A DNA stretch of 64,000 bases from Candidatus Heimdallarchaeum endolithica (GCA_021513715.1 CP084167.1:3083060-3147059), one strand, 5' to 3'. Shown: positions 1 to 9,270, numbered from the stretch's first letter. Numbers and translations are program-made. The notes: generated by a model from the sequence alone, not told the origin.

Positions 1-1
1 G

Positions 2-487
2 GAAGCATTACTATTAATAGACAGAAAAACTACCACTTTATTTGAAGCAGCTTCAGTAATAGGTGTGTTGTTAGACCAAGCAACACAAGAAGATAGAGAA
101 AAAATGAAAGAATTTGGTAAATATTTTGGTAGAGCTTTTCAATTGAGAGATGATTTGCTTTCTATTATTGCTACAGAAGAAGAAATAGGAAAAACAGGTG
201 TAATAACTGATATAAAAAATAGAATACAATCGTATATTATTCTTGTAGCAATGGAACAAGCAGTAGAAGAAGACAAAAAGAAATTGGAAGATTATTATAT
301 AGAGAAAAAGGAATTTGATGTTGAAGAAATAAGGTTTTTAATAAAAAGGTCTGGTGCAGTAAGTACAGTAGTAAAACTAGTAAATGAATATATTGAAAGA
401 GCAATGTCAATATTGAAAAGTTATCCTGAATCTATAGCAAGAAACAAATTGATAGAAATAACTCGATTTTTAAGTTTAAATTTATGA
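2..487 (+). CDS. Polyprenyl (isoprenoid) diphosphate synthase, C-terminal part
   Basis: The 5' end lies outside the window; the frame is open from base 2. Enzymes of this family condense isopentenyl diphosphate with an allylic primer to make the chains of archaeal ether lipids. Visible features are the KTTTLFEAA segment, the FGRAFQLRDDLL region holding the second Asp-rich motif, and the downstream GKTGVITDIKN segment that aligns with the usual GKP-x-D-hR-x-G-K. The second Asp-rich motif reads DDLLS where family members usually have DDxxD, so the last aspartate is missing and chain length or metal binding may differ. The gene converges on the inositol-phosphate synthase pair. The family is clear; the product length cannot be told because the first Asp-rich motif is not in the window. 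Confidence 0.85.
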   Translation, partial: EALLLIDRKTTTLFEAASVIGVLLDQATQEDREKMKEFGKYFGRAFQLRDDLLSIIATEEEIGKTGVITDIKNRIQSYIILVAMEQAVEEDKKKLEDYYIEKKEFDVEEIRFLIKRSGAVSTVVKLVNEYIERAMSILKSYPESIARNKLIEITRFLSLNL

Positions 488-542
488 GAGAAAGCAAAAA
501 TTTGTAAAAAAACTAGTGTTTTGAAAACAAATTCCTTGAGAT

Positions 543-578
543 AAATAAAAAAGAAAAAAAAAATAGTTTTTTCTATTT
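543..578 (-). terminator. Hairpin plus T-run at the end of the inositol-phosphate synthase pair
   Basis: AAATAG (561-566) and CTATTT (573-578) pair around a six-T loop, overlapping the stop codon of the minus-strand gene. Read on the minus strand, the hairpin is followed by a long T tract (560 down to about 543). T tracts alone terminate archaeal RNA polymerase, so termination here is likely; the importance of the hairpin is inferred. Confidence 0.45.
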
Positions 579-1644
579 AGATAATCCTAGAGCCGTTGAC
601 AAACTCGTTAAACCAAGTGTGAGCATTGTGTCTGTCTGTATAAACAGGAGGAGCTTTAAAACCATAAGCGCAGATTGATGAAAGAGGACCTCCAACAGCT
701 CGATTGATAGCTATCTTTATACCACGAATAACATCAAATAAAGTTGCTGCTCCATTCGGGCCATCTTGTGTTTCTAAACGAATGTCGATTTTAATCGGTG
801 TACCAATAAATGTTTCTCCATAAATCCAAAAGTGACCAATACGACGATTACCAAGAAACTCAAGGTAGTCAGAAGTCCCAGAAGCAATATTTATCTGGCC
901 TTGAAAAGCGTTTTTTATGGTATTCTCTTTTACTGTACGCTTGTAGGCTTTGCGGTCATCGTCTAATGTATTAAGAGTTTCTAGTCCTCCACTAACATCT
1001 AGCTGGTATGTATCTTTAATTCTAATCCCTTGTTCTGATAAAATTTCTAAAATACCTTTGTGGAGAACAGTACCTCCATATAGACTCTGAAGATCATCTC
1101 CAACTAATGGAATATTTGCTTGACGGAATTTACGAGCCCAAAGAGGGTCACTAGCAATAAAAGTAGGAGTACAGTTAATGAAAGCAATCTCTGCTTCTAA
1201 AGCAGCTTGAGCGTAAAATTCAACAGCTTTCTCAGCACCAGTAGGCAAAGCACAAATTAACATTTCTGCTCCAGAATCTTTTAAACTTTGAGCAACATCA
1301 ACGTCAGGAGCGTCAGAAACCTCGATAACATCAGCTAAAGTACCTGTAATACCATCCAAAACTGGACCTTTTTCAACAATTACATCAGAAGGTGAAAGTT
1401 CTAGAAACTTTGGAGTACTATTGATAGGAGCAAAAATAGCCTCATAAAGATCTTTACCTACCTTTGTTTTATCTACATCAAATGCAGCTACAATGTGAAT
1501 GGTATTCACACCATAATTGGCCATTGAGGGGTGTAGTAGATATTTACAAGAGTCTTCATTTGTACGTAGATATTCAACTCCTTGAATTAAGCCTGATGCA
1601 ATGTTTCCAACACCAGCAATAGCAACATTAATACGTTTTTCCAT
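577..1644 (-). CDS. Diverged inositol-3-phosphate synthase-like protein
   Basis: A Rossmann/MIPS-fold protein of about 355 residues, paralogous to the gene just upstream. The NAD-binding start (IAGVGNIASGLIQGVEY) and the core AEKAVEFYAQAALEAEIAF are kept. Several positions conserved in the neighbour and in mycobacterial-type Ino1 are changed: GDDIKSQ is GDDLQSL (a Lys in the catalytic pocket becomes Gln), NVGGN is DVSGG, DSPNSA is DGPNGA, and AKDRG is AINRA. It may act on a different sugar phosphate or be a non-catalytic partner. The ATG at 1644 was chosen over the in-frame GTG at 1653 because AGGTGATT lies just upstream of it. Only 14 bases separate this start from the stop of the upstream paralogue, so co-transcription is likely. 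Confidence 0.85.
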   Translation of the reverse strand: MEKRINVAIAGVGNIASGLIQGVEYLRTNEDSCKYLLHPSMANYGVNTIHIVAAFDVDKTKVGKDLYEAIFAPINSTPKFLELSPSDVIVEKGPVLDGITGTLADVIEVSDAPDVDVAQSLKDSGAEMLICALPTGAEKAVEFYAQAALEAEIAFINCTPTFIASDPLWARKFRQANIPLVGDDLQSLYGGTVLHKGILEILSEQGIRIKDTYQLDVSGGLETLNTLDDDRKAYKRTVKENTIKNAFQGQINIASGTSDYLEFLGNRRIGHFWIYGETFIGTPIKIDIRLETQDGPNGAATLFDVIRGIKIAINRAVGGPLSSICAYGFKAPPVYTDRHNAHTWFNEFVNGSRII

Positions 1645-1658
1645 AATAATCACCTAAA

Positions 1659-2741
1659 TTAATTAGAAACCTCCCCACGAATGAATTTCTCGACAAGATC
1701 ATGGGCTATAGGGTCAGGAATCTGTTTAGGAGGATGCTTAAAGAAATAACTAGAAACACTCTCTAATTTTCCTCCTATTCCTCGATCTTTGGCAATCTTA
1801 AGAGATCTAACAACATCAATCATAACTCCTGCAGAATTAGGAGAATCTTGAACACTAAGTTTGAGTTGAACAGTTATAGGTTGTTCCCCAAAATTCTTTC
1901 CTTTGAGCCATAGATAACAAACCTTTTCATCTTCTAAGAAAGGAACATAATCACTAGGTCCAATTCTAGTAGGAACTTCATATGGAATCATACTAGTAAC
2001 TGCTTCAGTCTTAGAAACACGTTTTGTTTGCAGACGATACTCTTTCTTCATATTCTCAAAATCAGTGTTTCCCCCAACATTTAATTGAAAAGTTTCATCA
2101 ATCTTTATTCCTCGTTCGTGGGCGAGACGGACAAGCATACGGTGAAGAATAGTCGCTCCTAATTGAGATTTTATATCGTCTCCTGCTACTGGAATACCTT
2201 TTTCTTCAAATTTTGCAGCCCACTCCTCATTACTAGCTATAAAAGCCGGGATACCATTAGCAAATGCAACATTTGCATCAAGAGCTGCTTGAGCATATAT
2301 TTTTGTTGCTTTTTCAGAACCAACAGGTAAGAAATTAATTAATACATCTGTTTTTGTCTCTCTCAAAACTTGTGCTACATCTACAGGTTTTATTTCATTT
2401 TCATCATAACAGTAAAATGATTCTCTCATGTGTGGTGCTACACCATCAGAAATAGGTCCTGGCAATACTGTTACTCCCTTATGTGGTACATCTGCAAATT
2501 TATTACACACATTTGGTGGTTGCCAAATTGCTTCAGAAATGTCTTTCCCTATTTTCAATTTATTAACTTCGAACGCTGCTACCACTTCTACGTCTCTAAT
2601 ATGGTAAGGTCCGAATTTTACATGCATGATTCCAGGAACAAAATCTTCTTCTTTGGCATTTTTGTAATATTCTAATCCTTGAATTAGCGCTGATGCGCAA
2701 TTTCCTAGTCCAGCAATCGCAATTCTTACTTTTTCTGTCAT
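1659..2741 (-). CDS. ino1: Inositol-3-phosphate synthase (Ino1/MIPS)
   Basis: Converts glucose-6-phosphate to L-myo-inositol-1-phosphate using enzyme-bound NAD. In archaea this supplies the inositol headgroup of archaetidylinositol-type lipids. At 360 residues it has the short archaeal/actinobacterial form rather than the longer eukaryotic one. Visible motifs: AGLGNCASALIQGLEYY at the N-terminus, FGPYHIRDVEVVAAFEV, LPVGSEKATKIYAQ, GDDIKSQLGATILHR, LNVGGNTDF, SKTEAVTS, DSPNSAGVMIDVVR and KIAKDRGIGG, all as in mycobacterial Ino1. An AAGGAG Shine-Dalgarno site lies about ten bases before the ATG, and a TATA box is at 2804-2812. It is followed by the diverged paralogue. Confidence 0.95.
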   Translation of the reverse strand: MTEKVRIAIAGLGNCASALIQGLEYYKNAKEEDFVPGIMHVKFGPYHIRDVEVVAAFEVNKLKIGKDISEAIWQPPNVCNKFADVPHKGVTVLPGPISDGVAPHMRESFYCYDENEIKPVDVAQVLRETKTDVLINFLPVGSEKATKIYAQAALDANVAFANGIPAFIASNEEWAAKFEEKGIPVAGDDIKSQLGATILHRMLVRLAHERGIKIDETFQLNVGGNTDFENMKKEYRLQTKRVSKTEAVTSMIPYEVPTRIGPSDYVPFLEDEKVCYLWLKGKNFGEQPITVQLKLSVQDSPNSAGVMIDVVRSLKIAKDRGIGGKLESVSSYFFKHPPKQIPDPIAHDLVEKFIRGEVSN

Positions 2742-2803
2742 TTAATGTCTTCTCCTTTTTTGAGAATAATTTTAGTTTTACTACTTCATTGTTTTAAAAA
2801 CTG

Positions 2804-2812
2804 TATATAAAG
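2804..2812 (-). promoter_or_regulatory. Likely TATA box of the inositol-phosphate synthase pair
   Basis: CTTTATATA on the minus strand, about 63 bases before the ino1 ATG. A start of transcription about 25 bases downstream would leave a leader of roughly 40 bases that contains the AAGGAG site. The assignment rests on sequence and spacing only. Confidence 0.5.
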
Positions 2813-3008
2813 TTTTATCAAGAAGATAATTGTAGTTTTTAAGTTCAAATTGAGTGGGTTTTGATGTTGGATTAAAGAAAAAAGTAGTGAAAAAAATATT
2901 TCCTCTAAATATCGTTTAAATTTAATTTTATAAGATAATTTCTTTAAAAATTTTAAAAAAAATGGAGAAAGAAAAACCTTTTTTACGTTAAGCATTTTTT
3001 TTTAACAG

Positions 3009-4808
3009 ATGGCTTGGTTAGAACAAAAGAGAAAGAGAAAACATTCTTTTAAGGAAATAATGAGTCTTTTGCTTCCATATTTGTCAAGAAAGAAGCTAGG
3101 CTTGATCTTTGTTAGTGTTATCTCTTTTCTCTCTGCAATAGTTGGTCTTATTACCCCACAGTTAATAAAATATATTATTGATATCGCTATTCCAAGTAAC
3201 AATGTTAAACTTGTATATCTGTTAGGTGGGGCAGTACTTTTAACTGCAGCTGTTACAGGGTTACTAGTTTATGCTACACGTTTTTACTCTGCATTATATG
3301 CTCAACAAATAGTTATGGAATTAAGAAACGATATTTATGAAACATTACAGATGTTACATCTAGATTACTACAACGAAGAAAACACTGGACAAATAATGAC
3401 GAGAGTTACAACAGACTTAAACGCTATTCAAAGTCTAGTTTCTTTTACTCTTCGCCTACTTATGAATGGAGTGATTTTCTTTATTGGTGCTTATGCAGCT
3501 ATGATTTCGATGAATGCTAAACTTGGGGGAATATTGTTAGCTCTCTTTCCTGGTTTTCTGTGGTTAGTTTATTGGTTTAGTAAAAAAGTTCGTCCTGTCT
3601 TTTATCAATCTCGAACAAAATTTGGTGAAGTGACATCCATTTTACAAGAAAATGTCACAGGAGCTCATGTAGTTAGAGGTTTTGCTCAAGAAGAGAGTGA
3701 AATTGAGAAATTTGATAAAGCTAATGCAGAATATAGAGATTTAATAGTTAAAGCTCGAATCTACCGTTCATTTTATTTCTCCTTTATGCTCTTTCTAATA
3801 GGTTTGGGAGCTTCAATTGTTTTACTAGTTGGTGGATTAGCAGTTATGAGAGGAGAGATGGGAAGAGGAGAATTTATAGCATTTATTTCCTATTTAGCAA
3901 TGCTATCAGGTCCGACAAGGCAACTAACTTGGCTAGTGGGAATAATTCAGCGAGCTTTGGCAAGCGGAGATAGAATAATTGAATTGTTATCTGGTAAAAA
4001 AGAAGTACAAGAAGATCCTAATGCCATTGATCCACCTGTTTTTAAAGGTAAAATAGAGTATGAAAACGTTTCTTTTGGTTATGATGAGATTGTAGTGCTA
4101 AAAAATATCAATGTAGTTATCCCACCAGGTCAGAAAGTCTTGATACTAGGTGGTACAGGTTCTGGAAAAACTAGTTTTGTAAACCTTATTCCTCGTTTTT
4201 ATGATCCAATTACTGGAGTAGTAAAAATAGATGATATCGATATTAAACGCTATAAATTGAAGAAAATGAGAAAGCAAATAGGTTTTGTTCTCCAAGAAAC
4301 CTTTCTATTTAATGCGACAATAAAAGAAAATATAGCTTTTGGGAACCCTGAAGCAACAATAGAAGAGATAATAGCAGCTGCTAAAACAGCTAAAATACAC
4401 GATTTTATTTCAGAATTGCCTGATGGTTATCAAACAAGAATAGGTGATAGAGGAATTACTTTAAGTGGAGGGCAAAAACAAAGATTGTCTATTGCTAGAA
4501 CTCTTTTAACTAATCCATCTATTCTAATATTTGATGATTCTACTGCTTCTGTCGACGCAGAAACAGAATATCACATTCAAGAAGCTTTAGACATATTAAG
4601 CAGAGGAAGAACAACAATTATCATCTCACAAAGGATTTCGTCAGTGAAATATGCTGATAGAATATTAGTTTTTGATCAAGGAGAAATAATACAAGATGGA
4701 ACACATGAAGAACTTATTAAACAAGAGGGAATTTATAAAGAAATATATGAAACTCTTGCAGAAAGCTACGTTATTCCTTCAAAACTTTTGGCAGAGGAGG
4801 GCGATTAA
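3009..4808 (+). CDS. ABC exporter half-transporter, degenerate-site subunit
   Basis: A fused six-helix membrane domain (about residues 25-320) and ATPase domain (about 345-580) of the multidrug/lipid exporter class. Walker A is GGTGSGKTS near residue 381 and the signature LSGGQKQR near 485. Walker B ends in FDDS, so the catalytic Glu is Asp, and the switch histidine is Gln (IISQRIS). Those changes mark the degenerate nucleotide site of heterodimeric exporters such as TM287/288 or LmrCD. The partner is the next gene, which carries the intact catalytic residues. The stop is directly followed by the partner ATG, so the two are translated from one message. The substrate cannot be told from the sequence. 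Confidence 0.92.
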   Translation: MAWLEQKRKRKHSFKEIMSLLLPYLSRKKLGLIFVSVISFLSAIVGLITPQLIKYIIDIAIPSNNVKLVYLLGGAVLLTAAVTGLLVYATRFYSALYAQQIVMELRNDIYETLQMLHLDYYNEENTGQIMTRVTTDLNAIQSLVSFTLRLLMNGVIFFIGAYAAMISMNAKLGGILLALFPGFLWLVYWFSKKVRPVFYQSRTKFGEVTSILQENVTGAHVVRGFAQEESEIEKFDKANAEYRDLIVKARIYRSFYFSFMLFLIGLGASIVLLVGGLAVMRGEMGRGEFIAFISYLAMLSGPTRQLTWLVGIIQRALASGDRIIELLSGKKEVQEDPNAIDPPVFKGKIEYENVSFGYDEIVVLKNINVVIPPGQKVLILGGTGSGKTSFVNLIPRFYDPITGVVKIDDIDIKRYKLKKMRKQIGFVLQETFLFNATIKENIAFGNPEATIEEIIAAAKTAKIHDFISELPDGYQTRIGDRGITLSGGQKQRLSIARTLLTNPSILIFDDSTASVDAETEYHIQEALDILSRGRTTIIISQRISSVKYADRILVFDQGEIIQDGTHEELIKQEGIYKEIYETLAESYVIPSKLLAEEGD

Positions 4809-6638
4809 ATGGGTTGGGCAGTAAGGAGACTAGCGAGAGAGGAAGAAGAAAGAAAAAAATTATACTCTGATAGAGAACTTTTTGTTAAGGTAATCAAAAT
4901 TTTTGGCTACTATAAAGCAGAAACATTTTCAGTTATTGCAATTATAATTACAGTTTCAGTTTTTTCTTCTCTTATCCCCATAATCATGCAAAGAGCGATA
5001 GATTCATTCATCTATGTAGGAATATCTACAGAAAGAACTAAAGGCATCATAATTATGGCCTTTATCTACCTTACTTTCATCTTGATGAATGCAGCTCTAA
5101 TATTCATTCGAACTGTATTTTTCTCAAAACTAGGTCAAAAAATAATCTATAGACTACGAACTGAACTATTTAGAAAACTTCAGTATTTATCCTTTAGTTA
5201 TTTTACAGAAACAGAATCAGGAAGAACAATTTCTAAAGTTACAAATGATGTAGATGCGCTAGGAGAACTATTGACTACAGGATTGATAGATATCTTTGCT
5301 GATTTTTTCAGTTTGATTTGGATAGTTGCGATAATGTTTAGCTACGACATAAAAATGACTTTACTCACTTTTACTGTTATACCTATTCTTATTTTTGTAA
5401 TATTAATGTTCCAACGTAAAGTGAGAGTAGCATATAGAAAAACTAGGGTTGCAATAGCTAAAGTTACAGCTAATCTGCAAGAAAGTATCAGTGGAGTAAA
5501 AGTGACTAAAGCATTATCAAGAGAAGAGGAAAATATATCCACATTTAAAAATATTAACCAAGAAAATTATAAGGCAAATGTAGAAGCAGCAGGTGTTTCA
5601 GCTTTATTTATGCCACTTATACAATTTATCTCTGCGATAGGAACAACCATAATACTCATCTTTGGTGGAATTTCAATCATTAAATTTGGGACGATAACTA
5701 TTGGAGAACTTTATGCATTTTTAGAATACTCAAATAGGTTTTTTATGCCAATAATCAGTTTATTCACCTTCTATACAGTAATTCAATCAGGATTTGCAGC
5801 AGCAGAGAGAATATTCGAAGTTTTGGATGAAGAATATACAGTAAAAAATAGTGAAAATCCAATCATACCAGAAAAAATTGAAGGAAGAATAGAGTTTAGA
5901 AATGTTTACTTCTCTTATACTCCTGATGTTCCAATACTTAAAAACATAAATTTGGTAATTGAAAAGGGAGAAAGTGTAGCTCTTGTGGGTGAAACAGGAG
6001 CAGGAAAAACAACAATAACTAAACTCCTTTCACGTTATTATGATGTTAATGAGGGAGAGCTATTAATTGATGGAATAAATATTAAAGATATAGAACTCTC
6101 TTTCTTAAGAAAAAATATAGCTGTTGTTCCTCAAGATGTTTTTCTTTTCTCAGGAACAATAATGGAGAATTTGAAGTACGGAAAGAAAGAAGCAACAGAT
6201 GAAGAAGTGTATAGAGTTTGTAAAACTTTAAGTTTACATAAATACATTCTCAATCTTCCAGAAGGTTATGAAACAGATGTAAAAGAAGGAGGATCAAGGT
6301 TATCTCTAGGACAAAGACAGCTAATCTCACTAGCTCGAGCTTTAATCGCTGATCCTAAAATACTTATTTTAGATGAATGTAGTAGTTCAGTTGATCCTAT
6401 TACTGAAGCGCTAATCCAAAAAGGAATAGACATCTTACTTAGAAATAGAACCTCAATAATCATAGCTCACAGATTAAGTACGATAAAAAATGCTTCAAAG
6501 ATAGTGGCTCTTGATCATGGAGAAATAATAGAACAAGGAACACATCAAGAATTGCTTAAAAAAATGGGCAAGTATTACTCTCTCTATGAAACACAACTAA
6601 CAGCGAATACAATAGTAACTGAGGAAAGCAAGAAGTAG
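4809..6638 (+). CDS. ABC exporter half-transporter, catalytic-site subunit
   Basis: Same layout as the upstream partner: membrane domain (about residues 35-330) and ATPase domain (about 355-600). Walker A is GETGAGKTT near residue 394; Walker B with the catalytic Glu reads LILDECSSSVD; the switch histidine is present (IIAHRLS). The signature reads LSLGQRQ instead of LSGGQ. In a heterodimer this signature would face the degenerate Walker site of the partner, while its own intact Walker site would face the partner's LSGGQ, giving one active and one weak ATP site. The ATG directly abuts the partner's stop, with GAGGAGGG as ribosome binding site at about 4795-4802. A hairpin and T-run follow the stop. 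Confidence 0.92.
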   Translation: MGWAVRRLAREEEERKKLYSDRELFVKVIKIFGYYKAETFSVIAIIITVSVFSSLIPIIMQRAIDSFIYVGISTERTKGIIIMAFIYLTFILMNAALIFIRTVFFSKLGQKIIYRLRTELFRKLQYLSFSYFTETESGRTISKVTNDVDALGELLTTGLIDIFADFFSLIWIVAIMFSYDIKMTLLTFTVIPILIFVILMFQRKVRVAYRKTRVAIAKVTANLQESISGVKVTKALSREEENISTFKNINQENYKANVEAAGVSALFMPLIQFISAIGTTIILIFGGISIIKFGTITIGELYAFLEYSNRFFMPIISLFTFYTVIQSGFAAAERIFEVLDEEYTVKNSENPIIPEKIEGRIEFRNVYFSYTPDVPILKNINLVIEKGESVALVGETGAGKTTITKLLSRYYDVNEGELLIDGINIKDIELSFLRKNIAVVPQDVFLFSGTIMENLKYGKKEATDEEVYRVCKTLSLHKYILNLPEGYETDVKEGGSRLSLGQRQLISLARALIADPKILILDECSSSVDPITEALIQKGIDILLRNRTSIIIAHRLSTIKNASKIVALDHGEIIEQGTHQELLKKMGKYYSLYETQLTANTIVTEESKK

Positions 6639-6647
6639 AATAGTATA

Positions 6648-6689
6648 ATTTTGAGATGAAACAACAACTCCATTTCAAAATCTTTTTTA
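6648..6689 (+). terminator. Hairpin and T-run after the ABC exporter genes
   Basis: ATTTTGAGATG (6648-6658) and CATTTCAAAAT (6671-6681) pair over 11 positions with one mismatch, followed by CTTTTTTAT. It sits ten bases after the exporter stop and about 25 bases before iorA, so it probably separates the two units. It could alternatively be an operator for iorA. Confidence 0.5.
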
Positions 6690-6713
6690 TAACTTAATTT
6701 TTTACCTTCTTGT

Positions 6714-8570
6714 ATGAAACTTAAAGAGCTTATTGCTAATGAAGAAAAAAGAGCTCTGTGTTTAGGAAATGAAGCCATTGCTCGAGGAGCAATAGAAGCG
6801 GGAGTACAAGTTTTTGCAGCTTATCCTGGTACCCCTTCTTCAGAAGTTAGTATGGCTTTAAACGCAGCAGCTCCTGAATTAGGTTTTTACGCTGAATGGA
6901 GTGCAAATGAAAAAGTAGCCATGGAAATCGCTTATGCTGCTTCAATTAGTGGAAAAAGGGCTATGACTGCATGTAAACATGTAGGATTAAATGTTGCTGC
7001 TGATGTTTTCTATTCTTTCATGTACATGGGTTGTAAAGCCGGTTTTGTAACTGTAGTAGGAGACGACCCTCATTGCTTTAGCAGTCAAAATGAACAAGAT
7101 TCAAGATGGTTAGGTGTATCTGCTAATTTTGTAATAGTAGAACCATCAGATCCTCATGAAGCGAAAGAATTCACTAAAAGGGCATTTGATATAAGTGAAA
7201 AGTTCGGTGTTCCTATACTCTTAAGATCAACAACAAGAATCTCTCACGCGCGTGCAGATGTAAAATTCGAGAAATATGATGTTGATTTTACTTATAATAA
7301 TGGTAACTTTGAAAAAACAAGACAATTTGTTTGTCTTCCTGCTTTAGCGAGAGCCAACCATCCAAAATTAGTACAAAAGATGAGAGAGATAGCTGAGTGG
7401 ATACCTGAAAGCGGATTAACAAAAATAGAAGGACCAAAGGAGCATGAATATGGAATAATAACTTCTGGAATATCTTATGCTTATGTAAAAGATGCTCTAC
7501 GTAATTTGGGGGTAGATCTACCTATTTTGAAATTAGGAATGGTTTCTCCACTTGATGAAAAATCAATTTTAGAATTTGCCAAAACTAAAAAACAAATAAT
7601 ATTCATAGAAGAAGTTGATCCTTACTTAGAAGATAGAATTTCTGCTCTATTTATGAAAAATGGTGTCCAAGTTAAAGTTCATGGAAAATATAATGGAATA
7701 ACTAACTACTATCACGAGTTGAATTCTTATCTAGTAGCTCATGCTATTGCTAAAGTTATAGGAATAGAAACTGAAAATGTTGATAAGATACAACAAGCTG
7801 TAGAAGAAACAAAAGAATATGTTCCTATTAGACCACCATTATTCTGTGCTGGATGTCAACATAGAGCTACTTTTTATGAATTGTTGAAAGAAGTGAAGAA
7901 AAATAATGCTATTTTTGCTTCAGATATAGGTTGTTATTCCATGGATCCTTGGGTAACCGATACAATAGTCTGTATGGGTGCATCGATAGGTATGGGTAAC
8001 GGTTTCTCAAAAGTTATTACAGATAAACCAGTATTCGCAATAATAGGAGATTCTACTTTCTTCCACACTGGTCTTCCTGCTCTAGCAAACGCAGTTTATA
8101 ATAAAGCAAATCTAAATGTGTTAGTACTCGATAATAGAATGACTGCGATGACAGGTTTTCAACCTAATCCAACAGAAGATATACCTATAGAAAATGTGGC
8201 TAAAGGAATGGGTGTAGATTATGTTGTAGAATTCGACCCCTATGACTTTGAAAACTCGAAAAAAGTAATAAGAGAAGCAATAGAACACGAGGGACCAACT
8301 GTCCTTATAATGAGAAAAATATGCGCAAATGAATGGTGGAGACAAACAAGAAGAAAAGGAATAAAAATAGAGACATATGAAATAGACCCTGAACTATGTA
8401 CTGCTTGCGGAATATGTTTAGTGCAATATCAATGTCCTGCAATCTCTTGGAGTCTAGATACAAATTCAAAAGGAAAAAGATATGCAGTAATAGATCCTTC
8501 AATGTGTACAGGTTGCAGCGTGTGTTCTCAGATATGTCCATCAGGAGCAATATCTAAAAGAAAGGAGTAA
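6714..8570 (+). CDS. iorA: Indolepyruvate:ferredoxin oxidoreductase, alpha subunit
   Basis: Oxidatively decarboxylates aryl-pyruvates made by transamination of aromatic amino acids to aryl-acetyl-CoA, reducing ferredoxin. The 618 residues match the usual fused alpha subunit. The N-terminal pyruvate-oxidoreductase domain starts around ALCLGNEAIARGAIEAG. A thiamine-diphosphate region follows, with FCAGCQHRATFYEL near residue 380 and IIGDSTFFHTGLPAL near 445. A C-terminal two-cluster ferredoxin domain contains CTACGIC and CTGCSVCSQICP. The beta subunit follows immediately. Peptide-fermenting archaea use this enzyme with the pyruvate-type enzyme, which is also in this window (45.1-48.1 kb). Confidence 0.95.
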   Translation: MKLKELIANEEKRALCLGNEAIARGAIEAGVQVFAAYPGTPSSEVSMALNAAAPELGFYAEWSANEKVAMEIAYAASISGKRAMTACKHVGLNVAADVFYSFMYMGCKAGFVTVVGDDPHCFSSQNEQDSRWLGVSANFVIVEPSDPHEAKEFTKRAFDISEKFGVPILLRSTTRISHARADVKFEKYDVDFTYNNGNFEKTRQFVCLPALARANHPKLVQKMREIAEWIPESGLTKIEGPKEHEYGIITSGISYAYVKDALRNLGVDLPILKLGMVSPLDEKSILEFAKTKKQIIFIEEVDPYLEDRISALFMKNGVQVKVHGKYNGITNYYHELNSYLVAHAIAKVIGIETENVDKIQQAVEETKEYVPIRPPLFCAGCQHRATFYELLKEVKKNNAIFASDIGCYSMDPWVTDTIVCMGASIGMGNGFSKVITDKPVFAIIGDSTFFHTGLPALANAVYNKANLNVLVLDNRMTAMTGFQPNPTEDIPIENVAKGMGVDYVVEFDPYDFENSKKVIREAIEHEGPTVLIMRKICANEWWRQTRRKGIKIETYEIDPELCTACGICLVQYQCPAISWSLDTNSKGKRYAVIDPSMCTGCSVCSQICPSGAISKRKE

Positions 8571-8573
8571 GTG

Positions 8574-9179
8574 ATGAAAATGACAAAAGAATACAGTATG
8601 GTAATCGTTGGCGTGGGAGGACAAGGTATACTCACCATTTCAGATATCATCTCGATCGCTACAAGAAAGAAAGGATGGCATATACTAGGTTCTGAAGTGC
8701 ATGGAATGGCTCAAAAAGGAGGTTCTGTAATAACAAATCTGAAAATAGGTGAAGAACTTTATTCGCCAACTATTCCTGTAGGAGGGGCAGAACTACTAGT
8801 AGGATTAGAACAAAACGAAACTTTAAGGTTTATCCAATACCTTAAACCAGGAGGAAAAGTGATTTCAGCCAAAACTGTTCTTTACCCTGTAGGTTGGAAG
8901 AAAAACAAGAAAGCAGCTGATGAAGCTAGAGAAAAAATAGCAGAGAATCTAGCTAAATTCGATGCAAAAGTGATAATGATTGATTCAGAAAAGTTAGCTC
9001 TAGAAGCAGGGTTAGCTCTAGCTCAAAATATTGTCATGCTAGGAGCATTATCACAAGTTGAAGGTTTTCCTTTAACTGAAGAAGAACTAAGAGAAGCTCT
9101 AAAAGAAAGAGTACCTCCAAAATACTTGGAACCAAATCTAAAAGCTTTTGAACTTGGGATTCAAAGCATGAAATCCTAA
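8574..9179 (+). CDS. iorB: Indolepyruvate:ferredoxin oxidoreductase, beta subunit
   Basis: The gamma-type subunit that pairs with IorA. The motif VGVGGQGILTISDIIS at the N-terminus and the later SEVHGMAQKGGSVITNL are typical of this family, and the length of about 200 residues is normal. GTG at 8571, ATG at 8574 and ATG at 8580 are all in frame. AAAGGAG at 8561-8567 best fits the ATG at 8574. The start lies within four bases of the iorA stop, so the two are coupled. A run of T (9180-9191) follows the stop and probably ends the transcript. Confidence 0.95.
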   Translation: MKMTKEYSMVIVGVGGQGILTISDIISIATRKKGWHILGSEVHGMAQKGGSVITNLKIGEELYSPTIPVGGAELLVGLEQNETLRFIQYLKPGGKVISAKTVLYPVGWKKNKKAADEAREKIAENLAKFDAKVIMIDSEKLALEAGLALAQNIVMLGALSQVEGFPLTEEELREALKERVPPKYLEPNLKAFELGIQSMKS

Positions 9180-9191
9180 TTCTTTTTTTTT
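9180..9191 (+). terminator. T-tract after iorAB
   Basis: A T-rich tract with ten consecutive T begins directly after the iorB stop. Oligo-T is the known intrinsic termination signal of archaeal RNA polymerase. Confidence 0.45.
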
Positions 9192-9270
9192 ATTATATTA
9201 ATTTTGTATTCAATATTGAAAATATAAGAAAAAATTGAAGTAAAAGAAAAAGAAAAAATAGCTATCCAGC

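Noticed and set aside
2786-2995. Open frame on the minus strand in front of the ABC exporter
   Set aside because: Low-complexity Lys/Phe/Leu translation typical of AT-rich spacer; it covers the ino1 promoter and has no ribosome binding site.
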